The notes under the pieces were generated by a model. It worked only from the letters and a program-made list of their open reading frames with translations, made no database searches and was not told where the DNA came from. A stretch of 64,000 bases of DNA, from NCBI GenBank assembly GCA_033439685.1, contig JAUEDM010000001.1, forward strand, positions 8,184,001 through 8,248,000, written 5' to 3'. This stretch comes from Apodospora peruviana (taxonomy: Eukaryota > Ascomycota > Sordariomycetes > Sordariales > Lasiosphaeriaceae). Below, piece by piece: positions 21,641 through 33,233 of this stretch; the first letter of the stretch is position 1, and every line of letters begins with the position of its first letter. The position numbers and the translations under genes are program-made.

Positions 21641-23132
21641 ATGGCAGCAGAAAGAGTTGTCCTTCCAGACCTCCTCAGAGACTGGCCGACCAAGCGGTAT
21701 CTGGACCCACGATACCCTCAGGTGCGCGAGGCAAGTCGTCAATGGTTCAAGTCCTTCGATTTCTTGAATGCCAAATCGACCAAGGCCTTTGACAGGTGTG
21801 ACTTTGCCAAGCTCGCCATGCTGTCGTACCGGTTCTCCGACCTAGCTCAGTGCCAGCTCGGCTCGGACCTGATGACTCTCTTATACGCCTTTGACGAGTA
21901 CACGGACTGGGAGGACGAGCACTCAACCAGAGGCATCGCAGACCTGTTCATGGACGGTCTGCGTAACCCAGACAAGCCCCGCCCCGAGGGAGAGTGCGTG
22001 CTGGGTGAGATGGCACGGCAGTATGTCTCTTCGCCAACTGCCAATTACCAATTCCTATTCATCACATTCTTTTTACCGTTCTGATGATAAAACAACCCCT
22101 ATCCCTTCTAGCCACAGTCTTTTCTATTGATATCTGGCTGACAACTGATCACAAACAATCAGATTCTGGTCAGCAGGCCGCAAAATCGCGACCCCGATGG
22201 CAGAGCGGCACTTTATCGAAACCATGCAGCAGTGGGTTGACAACGTCGTCGACGAGGCCCGCGACCACGACCACAGCCAGATCAGGACCATCGACGAGTA
22301 CTGGACGATCCGCCGACACACGAGCGCGTGCTTGCCCACCTTGGCCTCGCTCGAGCTCGAATTCGATTTCCCCGAGGACGTCTACCGACACCCACTCCTA
22401 GAAAGGCTGCGCGACCTCTCCATGTTTTCCATTGTGGGAGGAAATGTATGTTTTACCCCTATCACACTATAGATGGTTTCTTGGATGAATGCCAGACTGA
22501 CATGGTGGTAGGATCTCTACTCTTACAACGTCGAGCGCGCCAAGGGCCACGAGCTGCACAACCTCCTGACGCTGGTCATGCACGAGAAGAACCTCAACCT
22601 ACAAAGCGCGGTTGACTGGATCGGCGAGTGGCACGACGAGATCGTTGCCGAGTTCATGGAGTGCAAGGCCAACCTGCCCTCGTGGGGTGTCGAGATCGAC
22701 ACCCAGGTGCGCCGGTACGTGGATGGCATGATGTTTTGGGTTAGAGGGGCCGACGACTGGAGCTTCGAGGGCCCACGATACTTTGGATCCAAGGGACTGG
22801 AGGTGCAGAAGACGAGAGTAGTTTACATGTTGCCCAAGCTGGATGCTTCGGCGTTAGGTAATAAAGGGGAGACTGTAGCTCCAGCTGCTGCCCTGGGGGG
22901 TGAGGAAGACGAGGACACGGCTGCGGGATTGCATATTGTCAGGCGAAAAGTCGATTTGCAGAGTGCTGGTCATCATGTCAAGACCACCATGGTGAAGAAG
23001 ACAGGGGATGGGAAAGGGCAGGGGTGGTGGTGGGTTGGAGGCGGAAGTTTTACGCTTTCGAGCACGCTTCCTTTCATCTTTTCCTTGTCATTGTCTGTTC
23101 TTTTGCCTTACTTTTTGTTTGTTTCTTTTTAA
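21641..23132 (+). CDS. Class I terpene synthase with unusual hydrophobic C-terminal extension
   Basis: Exons 21641-22020, 22163-22445 and 22512-23132 (427 aa). Class I terpene cyclases ionise a prenyl diphosphate (here probably farnesyl diphosphate) with Mg2+. Seen: the aspartate-rich motif DEYTD (residues 85-89) and the NSE triad in NDLYSYNVERAKGHE starting at residue 221, plus VLPDLLRDWP near the N-terminus and the family C-terminal WVRGADDWSFEGPRYF. Exon 3 opens precisely at the NSE motif. Core cyclases of this group are about 330-350 aa. This one continues about 85-110 residues with an acidic patch, a Lys/Gly/Trp segment and a final 24 or so hydrophobic residues ending at the stop. Product and cluster partners are unknown; the next gene downstream is a GST. 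Confidence 0.88.
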
Positions 23133-23741
23133 GTGGTAGCAACTGGTTTTATTGTCTTTAGGTTTTCGAATGCAAATGTAGTAATAACCGATTATACGAA
23201 TATGTTTCCTTCTTCTTCTGAACTGACCCACACGTGCTATTAATTTTCCTGGCCAGACACACTGTAAACTTTCTAGCCTCTTTTGGACTCGGAGTTTGAC
23301 ATCTCAATTTCATCTCCAGCCCTAGAACTCCACTTTTGGACCCTGCCGCGGTCAATCCTTCGGCGGCCGCTTCTATGCCGATGCTCTCTCTCATCAGGCA
23401 GTTTGGAACGGGCTCGTATGGATAACCAGACAGTGCTGACATGGATCGCGGGGTTTGCAAAGACGGAGCGGTAGAGATGTCCAACATTCCCCTCCATTCA
23501 TTTCTTGGATAGGATCCAGAAGGAGGAGGCGCGTCAACCAGTGACCCTTCCGACGGTAGAAATCCGCGTATCCCGAAACTGCATCCTCTCTGTACGGGCT
23601 ACCTTGACCTTGACTGCTTTAAATTGAACGCAAACGCTGTTTTATTCTCCTGTCTCCTTCTGTCTCGGGCTTCCAGATTCCAGTACAACCACTCGAGATC
23701 TTTGGCAAGCCAAATAGACCCGTGCTGCAATAAAACAAAAC
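23133..23741. other. Intergenic between terpene synthase and GST
   Basis: Contains the terpene synthase 3' flank and the GST promoter; no gene seen. Confidence 0.5.
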
Positions 23742-24623
23742 ATGTCATCGACCGAGCTCAACCCGCCGAGGCCCATTGTGATCTGGATCACTCGTAAGTA
23801 ATCTATGCCAGTGTCCAATCGCCCAAAATTCCCCAATGTGTCTAACAGTTGCCCGAAAACACCTGACACAGCCCCCGGCCCAAACCCGTGGAAAGCCGTC
23901 TGGCTCCTCGAAGAGCTCTCCCTCAACTACGTCGTCAAGTCATTCCGCTTCGACGACGTAAAGAAACCGCCCTTCATCAACGTCAACCCCAACGGCCGCG
24001 TCCCGGCCATCGAGGACCCCAACACGGGCCTAACCCTCTGGGAGTCGGGCGCAATCTACCAATACCTGATCGAGGTGTACGATACTGCTCATAAACTCTC
24101 GTACACTGACCTCAACCAGCGCCACCTGTGCAACCAGTGGCTCCATTTCCAGACCAGCGGCCAGGGGCCCTATTATGGCCAGGCGGGTTGGTTCACTCAC
24201 CTACACCCGGAGAAAATAGATAGCGCGATCGAAAGATACAGAGGCGAGATTCGTCGGGTGCTGGGGGTTACGGAGCGGGTGCTGAGTGAGAAACCGAAAG
24301 ACGGAGAGAAGTGGCTTGTGGGCGACAAGATGACGTTTGCCGACATGGCGTTTGTGCCCTGGAACTTTAGGTTGGCCGAGGTGCTGACTGTTTCTGAAGA
24401 CGAGGCGTGGGACGGGTTCCCCCTGACTAGGGCGTGGCATGACAAGATGGTTGCGACGCCGTCGTGGGGACGGGCGATGAAGCTGCGTGCCAGGTTGATG
24501 GATGAGCAAGGGTTGCAGTGGAACGGGGTGCCCAAGGGCATTGAGACTTTTACCGAGTATGAGACTAAGATTGCCGAGGCGAAAGAGGCGGAGAGTGGGG
24601 ATATCAAGGTGGTCAAGGTGTGA
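23742..24623 (+). CDS. Glutathione S-transferase, Ure2-like
   Basis: Exons 23742-23793 and 23872-24623 (267 aa). It conjugates glutathione to electrophiles or acts as a glutathione-dependent oxidoreductase in the cytosol. Seen: an N-terminal thioredoxin-fold half with PNPWKAVWLLEEL (the Ure2-like start of helix 1), FINVNPNGRVPAIEDP (G-site cis-Pro segment) and LWESGAIYQYL, then the helical half with QRHLCNQWLHFQTSGQGPYY, a Ure2-clade signature, and MTFADMAFVPW. Length and motifs match fungal Ure2-type GSTs such as GstA/Gtt. The intron ends CTGACACAG. A charged C-terminal tail (residues 245-267) follows the fold. Position 610 bp after the terpene synthase is suggestive of co-function only by neighbourhood. 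Confidence 0.93.
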
Positions 24624-24705
24624 GAGAGGGGATGACTGAGTGTAGTAGCCTGCAGATATCAAGTTTCCCTTCCATAAATCGCAGCAATTGGCTTCGTATT
24701 GGTTC

Positions 24706-24728
24706 CCCCCCCCCCCCCCCCCCCCCCC
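24706..24728. repeat. Poly-C tract (about 23 nt)
   Basis: Uninterrupted C run between the convergent GST and rhodopsin-domain genes. Confidence 0.9.
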
Positions 24729-24884
24729 ATTCTCGTCACACTGGATGGCGCATGTCATGTAGATTCACGGTGACAAATGGATTCATTAGATAATGATAGA
24801 CATGTATTTCGTGATGGTACATAAAGGTAGCAAGCAAGCAGGCTTTTCCGTTCCTCCCAGGTCCAACGTCATTTCTCATTGCCC

Positions 24885-26001
24885 TTAATACCCGCCCTGC
24901 ACCTTGTTATCCTGGGGCAGGATGCTCGATTCGCTGGCGGCGGGAGAGAAATTCGTCTTCTGGGCCTCCGTTCGGCTGCTGTTGTTAAAGGCGGATACGT
25001 TGTTCATGTGGTACGCCTGAGACCGCTCCCGCCCGCTTCCTGCGTTGATGTAGCCGCTGTGGGTGTTGGTCCGCTTGGTGAGCAGTCCGACGCGCCTCAG
25101 AATGCTCTCCATCGGAGCCTTGAGTGTCGGCACGCACATGGCGATGATTCCCATCTGCGCCTCGACCATCGACCAGGTGGCCAGCTCGATGACGTCCCAC
25201 ATCGGGTCCGTGGTGTCGTTGAAGTTGCCGACAACCGTCATCTTGACAATCACCGCCGAGGCCGTGAACACGCCGAGGCCCATGAGGAAACCCAGAACGA
25301 TCTTTTCCCGCATCGGCCGCTGAAGCTCCTTGAGGAAGGTGATGGGGATGATGGAGAGGACGACATCGCTGAAGACCGAGAGGGATCCCTGGACGTAGAC
25401 GCCCTTTTGGGCAAACACCGGATCCCAGCACTGGGCTCCGGGGATGGTGGGATCCCACTGCGCCGCGATGGGCTTGCACTGCGCCAACTGGAAAATGTTG
25501 GCGATGGTGGCAAGGACGACCTGGAGGGCAATCATGAGATACAAGAAGATGCGCCAGCTCTTAGTTCTCTTGAACCGGAGGAGCAGGAGGGCGATGCTGA
25601 TCTTGGCACACGACACTGCCCAGCCCCATGGGAACTGGCTGATGAAGATGAGTTTGGCCGTCAGGAGCCCGTCCTCTGGAGCGACGTAGAAGATGTGGCG
25701 GCCGAGGCCATGCGGAATGGCTGCGAAGAGGAAGGCTATTTGCAGAATCGATGCGATCTGTGGTTGAATCTAAAGTCAGTAGCGTTTCCCCTACTCATGG
25801 CATGCATCGAATACTGACCGCTGCCACCACACCTATCGCGTCGTCCCAACCAAGATTCACAACCGGTCGTAGTCGCGAGTAGAGACGGGTGATCATGAGC
25901 GTAGTCGAGATGACGAGAAGCGTGCAAATGGGGGCAAGCATCGTGCCTATTCTCGTCTCGTTGGGCGGCATCACCGGCGGGGGTCCCTCTGTGGTCGACA
26001 T
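24885..26001 (-). CDS. Fungal rhodopsin-domain integral membrane protein
   Basis: Exons 26001-25819 and 25769-24885 (355 aa). Seen: a short luminal/extracellular N-terminus (MSTTEGPPPVMPPNETR), seven hydrophobic segments, the conserved WDDAIG after the second segment, a loop with SCAKISIALLLLRF, CxP-type spacing in QLAQCKPIAAQWDP...QCWDP, and a Ser/Asn-rich cytosolic tail of about 70 aa. This is the pattern of the large ascomycete rhodopsin-domain family, which also includes PTH11/SAT4-like proteins. No retinal-binding lysine motif is apparent and no CFEM domain is present. Role unknown; these are often candidate receptors or are found beside metabolite genes. Confidence 0.85.
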
Positions 26002-27335
26002 GGTGGGCAGATGGTGATCGACAGCGATGTTGTGAAGCTGGTAAAAGAGTGTGGAGAAATCAGATCTGAACCTGGCGGTGATCGATCTCTTAGAGCAGCA
26101 GCGTCGATCGATCTGTCGAAAATGACCCACGAACAGCCATGGACATGGACATGGACTCGTAATTGGTGATGATCAACAACAACATGAGGTGCCCGACAGC
26201 CACGAGAAGCGAATGGAGAACTGGATATGGAGACGTTTTAATGCATTTTATCTATTCCGCCCGCCCCATTGTTCGCCTGAGACATAGGATTGGGGTTATT
26301 TGGTAGCGAGTACAACGTACGTGGGGAATAGCGAGAGAAAAAGGGGAAGTGGCTTGCAGAACTTCGCAAATAGTGCCCAAAACTTCAAACCGGAAGCTGC
26401 ATAAAACGGCTTTGTCACTCTGTGATGGAACACTGGATTCCTTCGCCTGTTTTCTCGAGATTAAACTATTCCCGCAACTGCAGCAATATGTTGCAAAGAA
26501 GCAAAACACAACCGAAAGCTGCAGTGGAATACGGAATAACGAACGGACATTGACACTTATCTGTCTTAGCTCCAACGGGGAAGCAGTCTTGACGTCCCTA
26601 GCGTCCAACCGTCGAGAGAAGGTGCACGGTTTGGCGGACGCCGGCCCGTCCCTCGCCCTGAAGCGCACTGAAGAAGCCATATTTTCCACAGTTCACAGAC
26701 TTGAAAGTCTGCTAGTTTGGTTCAAACCCCCACACTACAACAGTTAGCCCGTGTTTGCAACGGGTTTCCCCTGGTTGTCGAGGTACGGGTTAGGGCTTGG
26801 AACTTGGCAGGTTTGTTATTCCGAGACTGTGAGGCCCTCAAATCCATTCGTTTCTTCAACTTTACTCCAGTCCACCGGACGTCACAAACTCATGAACTTC
26901 CCGAGGGGGATCTTCTATAACAAATCACTATATCGACCTCGAGAGAATTGGAAATAGAAGCAAGCCAGTGGCACAGGTTGAGACTGGGATATCTCAGGGT
27001 CAATTCGGATAATTTGCCGTGTGCCGTTCCATGGGTGTAAGCGAAAGGAACGTTTCCGAGTTCCCCTAAGCACTAACGAGCTATCACATACATCTGCTAG
27101 GGTTTGTTGTCTTATATTGTTACAGCCAAGCCTGCCTGCCGTGGGAAAGATGGGATCTGAACAAGAAAAGACAGAGAACAGGACTATTGTAGTCCATCTC
27201 TGGCAGTATTCTGTAGATACAGGACAGACCTTGCCGTCTATTCCCATGTAAACAATGCACAAGCCCAACCAGGATGGAGTCAAGCTAGTCAGTTGTCTGC
27301 AAAAGAAAAGGGGGAAGAGAATACGGGTAAAGCGC

Positions 27336-27369
<34 letters not shown>

Positions 27370-29215
27370 GGGTTGAGTCCCATCAACGCACCCTGTCAAT
27401 ACTGGAAGAAATATAACTTCTATAGAGTCTATGTACAAACTTGCATCACGTTTGCAGTCCGGCGAGTTTCCAGTGACTCGGAACGTTGCTGAACACGAGG
27501 TTCGAGAGGATATCGCCGTCCGATGATGTCTCACTTGGTGTTGCGGAGATTCCTCCCTTTTGTAATACATGATGATGTTCGTGCTCAAAAACCTTCTCCA
27601 GAAATTAATTAGGGACCTGGCGGACGAAGAAACCGCTCAGACTCCCGTTCGCTCCCGTTCCCGTTTACACGGACCATTCCACGAACCCATTCCTTTGAGC
27701 TATCACGGTGGCAAGCCGAGCATCACGCTTTGAGTAGTATCGCTTGAGCCTTGGCCTTGTTAGTGCCGGGCTAGCTTTGGTTTCCGACAGTCTTTCGGAT
27801 CCTCCTATTTTAAATCCAACACTAAGTGGAGTCCGCTACGCTGGATGTGTTTTAACCGGTATCCAGTAAGGATTTCCTGATAGTACACTATCGATCCTCG
27901 CACGCCGCGATCCTACCTCGAGAGCCTCGAACCCCAACTTTCGTAACAAGAAAAAAAGCTCACAGACCCCCTCAGTTGAACATGTTTACGGGGAAGCTCC
28001 TCCAATTGACCAATAATCACGAAGCCGCCCCACCCTCAAGCACATGCCGATCCGGGTCTCGGTGCAAACAAACCCCCTTTTCCCCGAGGCTGTGACCACA
28101 CCGCCACACCACCTGCAAGAATGAATGCCGGCAGTCCTTTCGCCGTTCCTGGGTTCCCTTCACTTCAGCTTTTGTCTTGTCTTTGCTTTCTTTCGGTTGC
28201 ACTCTTGCAGGAGGTTGCAAAGAGTGTCGCATGAAGCACATGTCATGTGTGCCGTGCATACGGAGTTTATATATACCAGCCTGACCAGGTACTTACCTAG
28301 TCCGTTTCCCAAATATAATAAGGGGCCATCTTATTCCTAACCCCTCAGCCCCTCAGCGGAAGGGGTCCCCCACAGTCCCGAGGCCCGTCCCTCCCTCCCG
28401 TCCCGAGTCCAGAGCCCACCAAGTTCTCAGTTTCCCCAACTTCAGCTCAAGGTCCTCGTTGTTTTTGTTGTTCCAGACCCTGTTCCTTGTTATGGGCGCG
28501 CATTATCTTTGTTAAAATCAACGAAACTCATTTCATTTGAACCCGGCTAGCGGCGTATCTGGCCTGCATTTATCGCATGAAAATGAGTATTCCGTACTAT
28601 TTCCGTAGGCTTTGATAAGGTGTAGGGAAGCGGCTTTTGAGACTAAAAAGAGGGCGCAATTCGCATTCGCATTTCATATGCCGTACAACCATCTGTCCAA
28701 ACCCAATCCGTCTCACACCACATGGCTCAATTTTAAAAAAATGGCACCCTCCTCAAGACTTTCACTGCCGAACTCGCCGCCGCAGACCTCAGATTCATCT
28801 TAAGTATTCGTGTACCATGCCTCTTTCAGACGACTAGTAGCCACATCCTGCATCGAACATTCGACGCCGCCGCCCTCCTTCACACCCATTTCGCCTCCAT
28901 CCAGACCTTGCCATTGGCCTATTTGTCTCACGAAACGATTTCGCCACGTGGTTTACGCTCGGCGATGATGTGATGATCCCAGTCACCTCGTGGGTTCTCG
29001 GGCTTTGTTGACCGAATCCAATCCCTCTAGAGCCTGAAAGGGCAAAGCGCGCGTACGCGGGGACGGCCCATCCAGAGCACTGGGAAGAGAGTGATTTTCC
29101 CTCTTAATATAACTGCGGCACATGTTGTGTTTCCAAGCATTATCCATCTTTGGTTTCTCTTTTCTGCATCTCCTCTTGAAAAAGTCCACTCGTTTTAAAA
29201 CACTGCAGCACAGCC
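26002..29215. other. 3.2-kb gene-poor region upstream of tyrosinase
   Basis: No intact gene. It holds a poly-G tract (27344-27367) and, at about 28207-28240, a short peptide frame with CKECRMKHMSC, matching the first half of a Zn2Cys6 motif directly after an acceptor-like TTGCAG, then stopping. A TTAATATAAC box lies about 110 bp upstream of the tyrosinase ATG. Confidence 0.4.
27344..27367. repeat. Poly-G tract (about 24 nt)
   Basis: Uninterrupted G run in an intergenic region. Confidence 0.9.
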
Positions 29216-30542
29216 ATGATGCTTCCCAAGCCCTTCATTTGCCTTGCGGCGGCGCTCTCGGGAGCTCATGCCGCTGCCGACCTTCCCAAGTGGGCGCAAC
29301 CGGCCGTCGATGCCGGACTCGCGCTCGGCGGTCTGAACGGCATCGCCCTCGTCAAGTCCCTGATGGAGACCGAGGGAAGCTGCAACTTCTTCAACATCAA
29401 GTACAGGCAGGAGTGGTATGTACCGCTCCAGGCTCGAGGTAGTCAGTTACCTGCGTCATATGTCCATGTTGGCTGACTCAGACTTGTCTGTATTCTCTAG
29501 GAGAACTCTCCCTTCGTCCACGCAAAAGAGCTTCATTGCTGCGGCCAAGTGCGTCCAGAAGAAGGCCAGTCTCCTTCCGGCGGGTCAAATCCCTGGCGCC
29601 AAGACGATGTGGGATGACTTTGTGTTTGTGCACATGTCGCAGACGCCAACCATTCATTTGACGGTATGTCTTGTCCACCTTGGGCGGCTTCCGGGTCTTG
29701 GTCCTGACTGATCTGACACTTATCAGGGCAACTTCCTCACGTGGCACCGCTATTTCCTGAGCACAATGGAGAAGAAGCTCAAGGAGTGCGGCTACAACGG
29801 CAACCTGCCGTACTGGGAATGGGGACTAGACGTGAACTCCGACCTCCGGAAATCACCGCTTCTTGACGGGTCCGACACGTCCCTCGGCAGCGATGGTAAG
29901 CCCGTCACGCACGAGGGCATGCAGATCCTGATGCCCTTCAACGACCAGCCCGTCAAGTTCCAGCCCGGCACAGGCGGCGGCTGCGTCGTGAAGGGGCCCT
30001 TCTCCGACCTCACCGTCCGCCTCGGCCCCGTCGCTAAGCCGGCCTACGGCTCGACGACCCCCGTCGGACAGGCCGACCCGACGCAGGACAACCCGCGCTG
30101 CCTCTCGCGCGACATGAGCTCCGACACGGGCAAGCGCTTCTCCAGCTTCCGCAACACGACCGAGCTGATCATCAACTCGAACAACGTCGAGATCTTCCAA
30201 GCGCTCATGTCGGGCGACCCGCGCTACGTGACCGGCGAGGTCGGCATCCACGGCGGCGGCCACGACATGATCGGCGGCGAGATGTCGGATCCCTTCAGCT
30301 CCCCCAACGACCCCCTCTTTTATCTTCATCACGCCCAGATCGACCGCGTCTACTGGATCTGGCAGATGCAGGACTTCAAGAACCGCCAGGGCGTCGCCGG
30401 CACCCAGACCCTCTTGGATCTGCCGCCCAGCCCGAACACGACTGTTAATGACCTGCTTGACGTTTCGCCTCTTGGTGACCCCGTCAAGATCAAGGATATG
30501 ATGAATACAGTCGGTGGCCCGTTGTGTTATGTGTACATATAA
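29216..30542 (+). CDS. Secreted short tyrosinase
   Basis: Exons 29216-29415, 29501-29663 and 29727-30542 (392 aa). A type-3 copper enzyme that hydroxylates monophenols and/or oxidises o-diphenols to quinones. Seen: a signal peptide (MMLPKPFICLAAALSGAHA), CuA histidines in VHMSQTPTIHLTGNFLTWHR, and CuB histidines in GIHGGGHDMIGG and DPLFYLHHAQIDRVYWIWQ. The architecture matches short fungal secreted tyrosinases without the long C-terminal latency domain. Cysteines are sparse. A second in-frame ATG follows immediately; either start gives the signal peptide. Its 3' end faces the AsaB-like oxygenase gene 265 bp away. It may serve melanin/phenol oxidation or tailoring of a secondary metabolite; the sequence does not decide. 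Confidence 0.93.
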
Positions 30543-30806
30543 TCCTACAATTGGTGCGGCAATTTTCGATAGTTTGGTTATGACTGTTTACTTTTTTTTA
30601 ACTCTCTTTATACCAACCAACCCTCTTTTCGTTTCCCTTTGTAGTTGGCAATAGTTGGCATGCTTGTGAGCCAGCATCCGGGTTGAAGGAGTTACAATAA
30701 GACTTCCAAGTTTGTTTAATAAATAGAGTAATAATCCATCACGAGTCTCTCTTGCTTCAAAAGTCGATACATGATTCACTTGCACATCACCACCTGATCC
30801 TAATTA

Positions 30807-32002
30807 TTACAACCCAGCATCATCCTTGCGTAAAACAACCACCATCCGCGCCTCGATACTATCTCTCAAGACCTTCTTCCCATCCTCATTGGCGTCAGCA
30901 TACTGCTGCTCTCGCTCCAATCTAACAGCACAATGCGGCACATCTTGTTTGCCCCGGGTAAGTCAGCTCAAGTGTTCATTTTGACCAAGAAAGGTGTGTG
31001 TGTGTGTGTGTGTGCAAGTTTCGTCCAAAACAAACAAGAAGACGTACAGGGCACCGCACTCTGCGGATCCGAGTCCCAGCTCTTGAACAAGCTGATCTCG
31101 TCGGGCGTCTGGTCGCTGCACCAGAACCATTCCTGTCGCTGGAGGGGGTTATGCTTGAGGTAGGTCGCGCCGCTGACTCTGGTCGGCGACGCAATGTCCA
31201 CCTCCAGCACGTCATCTGGAATCGATATAGAGGCTGGGTCGCAGAGCGCGAGGGGCGCGTTTTGCACCGGGCGATAGAGCGGTTTCCACGCACTTTCACG
31301 TTGCATCGTGTCAGTTAGTCAGTCCCTGTCTGCCGGACATAGTCAGCTTACTTGACGAGCCAAATCTGGTGTTCATCTGTTAGGTATCTCGTCGCTTCGT
31401 CTTGAGTCAAAGACTCTCGGATCACTGTTTCTCCGTACCCGCGGGTGAAGTCGGCGTGGGCCGGGAAGGCGGGGACATCTGGCTTGACAGCAGTGGGAGG
31501 CTCGAAGAAGATCTTGTTTGGCGTTTCGAGTGAGGATGGGGTGCATTGTCGAAACTATACTTTGTTGTAAAAGACTCACGCAAAAGTGGTTAACCAATGT
31601 TATTTCTTTAAAAGACTGTTTCAAGGAGAAAATGGGGGGACGCACTACGAAGTTGACGCAGTAGACTGCCTCAGCCGAGAGTAGGTCCTTGATGTCTAAC
31701 GCGAGAGTGGACAGGTAGCTCTCCAGCACGGAAGAATCACCACCCAGCACGGGATCTTGCTGCCCGGGAGCACGGCGCAAAATCTGGAAACCATCCCGCC
31801 GTAGGGAGAGTTTCTCCGGGTGATCGATAATAGGACGCAAATCAGCAAAGTCGATGCCCTCATGAGACTCAAGTTGAATGTTGGTCCGCTTGTGCTCCTG
31901 GGAGGGCTCAAGTGCACCTGCCCATCGGTAGGGGCGCTCCTGTTTGTACTTGGGCAGGTCTTTGATGAAGGACAAGGTGCCTCTCTCGGTGGGGAGATCC
32001 AT
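30807..32002 (-). CDS. AsaB/GA4-desaturase-type oxygenase
   Basis: Four exons, 32002-31646, 31554-31352, 31292-31048 and 30943-30807 (313 aa); an alternative ATG lies 48 nt upstream at 32050. The family (AsaB, GA4 desaturase, CTB9-like) is thought to contain 2-oxoglutarate/Fe-type hydroxylases or desaturases acting on secondary metabolites. Seen in order: RGTLSFIKDLP near the start, DGFQILRR, FPAHADFT with the family H-x-D metal site, then IWLVNAWKPLYRPVQNAPLALCDP (the conserved W-x-P...PLALCD region), LKHNPLQRQEWFWCSDQTPDEISLFKSWDSD, and a final RDSIEARMVVV. The last intron contains a (GT)n run. Tail-to-tail with the tyrosinase gene. Confidence 0.85.
30995..31013. repeat. (GT)9 microsatellite within an intron
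   Basis: Lies inside the third intron (30944-31047) of the AsaB-like gene; on that gene's strand it reads (AC)n. Confidence 0.9.
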
Positions 32003-32050
32003 GCTTGACAAGCCGCCCCGCGACTGCTGTTGGTCTGTTCTGTGCGGCAT

Positions 32051-33032
32051 CGTGGGCTGTCTGGATGACTTCCGACTTTGGGGATGTTAGGACTCTGCGA
32101 GATCGTCTGCGTGTCGTGGACGTGCTGCAAAGTTATCGAGCATAGATGGACATGGCGATAAGAGAGATCTTCGTGGATCCATATCCCTCACGTAACGACG
32201 GTTGTAATCACGATGCCGCCTCGGAAGTCTAGAACCCTTTCCTTACATCAACCCCGTCCGGTCGGGCGCTTCGGAAACATCGAACTGAGTCGAACAGGTG
32301 ATGACGCGTCGCGATAGTTGTTTCTCAGCTGGATTCTAGCAGAACGCTATTCCAAACTGGAAAACATTCTGCAGATGCTCGTCGACAAAGACATGCCGCA
32401 TGACCAGAGATCACGACTTCCGAGGCGTCGAAGGTCGCAACGTACCAGGAGCGCAGAGATCTATTGACGCACCCGGAAGTTCTAGACTCTAGACCTCGCG
32501 GCCGCATAAACTCTCGGCGCGGGGTGAGGAGATGGTGCGATATCCGACAGGCCAATGAGGTTGATGGGTGTTATTGTCAGTCGTCAGTTTGCAGCACATT
32601 AGCGCGCTGCATCTATCCAATTCCGCGCATAGACGGTCTACATAGATTTCAGCTGAGGAGTCGGCGGTAGACTTGGCCTAATTCGTGCATCGTGCCTAAG
32701 CAGGTCGGCAATAGCTTCATCTGTGGTCGGAGTCTAGACAATCTCATTATGCTGCGGGAGGAATGGGTATCACGAAGCCCGGGTCACTTGGCGTCAATAA
32801 GCAAGAGACCGGTGCAAGGTCTTTGAGAGAGTCAGGAGTAGAAGTGAGGACAAAAGAAAAGGATAAGAAGGCTCAAGTTTCCGGTCTGAGGAGACAAGCT
32901 CCATCTTCACAAGTCCCATCAGAACATCAGACTCCCAAATACACCACACGCAACAAACCAACTCCATTGTATGTTCACCACCTCAAGAACCACAGTACTG
33001 TACGAACACTAACAAACCTTTCAGCAGTCGCA
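32051..33032. other. Intergenic, divergent promoters
   Basis: No gene called. The end (about 32965-33024) looks like a 5'-UTR intron of the next gene: donor TTGTATGTTC and acceptor CCTTTCAG just before the ATG. Confidence 0.45.
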
Positions 33033-33233
33033 ATGCCTTCCCAAGACAACCAGACCCAGCCGTGGCGCGAGCTGTTGAAGGACCAGGTCCCGGCCGTCGC
33101 CGATGAGACCAACATGAACCAGGCTGCCGATGGCCTTCTCCGCTTCTCCGTCGACAAGACCGGCGTCTGCGATGGCCGCGCCAACGGCGCCTCCGCACCT
33201 CCGCCGCCGCCTCCACCGCCGGGCTCGGCCTAA
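33033..33233 (+). CDS. Small proline-tailed fungal protein, 66 aa
   Basis: Single coding exon starting MPSQDNQTQPWRELLKDQV and ending with a run of eight prolines and GSA. The body contains ADETNMNQAADGLLRFSVDK and VCDGRANGAS. No signal peptide or membrane segment. I believe short proteins of this layout occur in other filamentous ascomycetes but I know no function for them. The ATG directly follows a 5'-UTR acceptor site (CCTTTCAG). Strong codon third-position C/G bias supports real coding. Confidence 0.7.
   Translation: MPSQDNQTQPWRELLKDQVPAVADETNMNQAADGLLRFSVDKTGVCDGRANGASAPPPPPPPPGSA

Noticed and set aside
24879..25817. Plus-strand open frame of 312 codons
   Set aside because: Antisense shadow of the rhodopsin-domain gene.
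26690..26745. tRNA-like phrase with GGTTCAAACCCC
   Set aside because: No acceptor, D-arm or anticodon stem could be paired around it.
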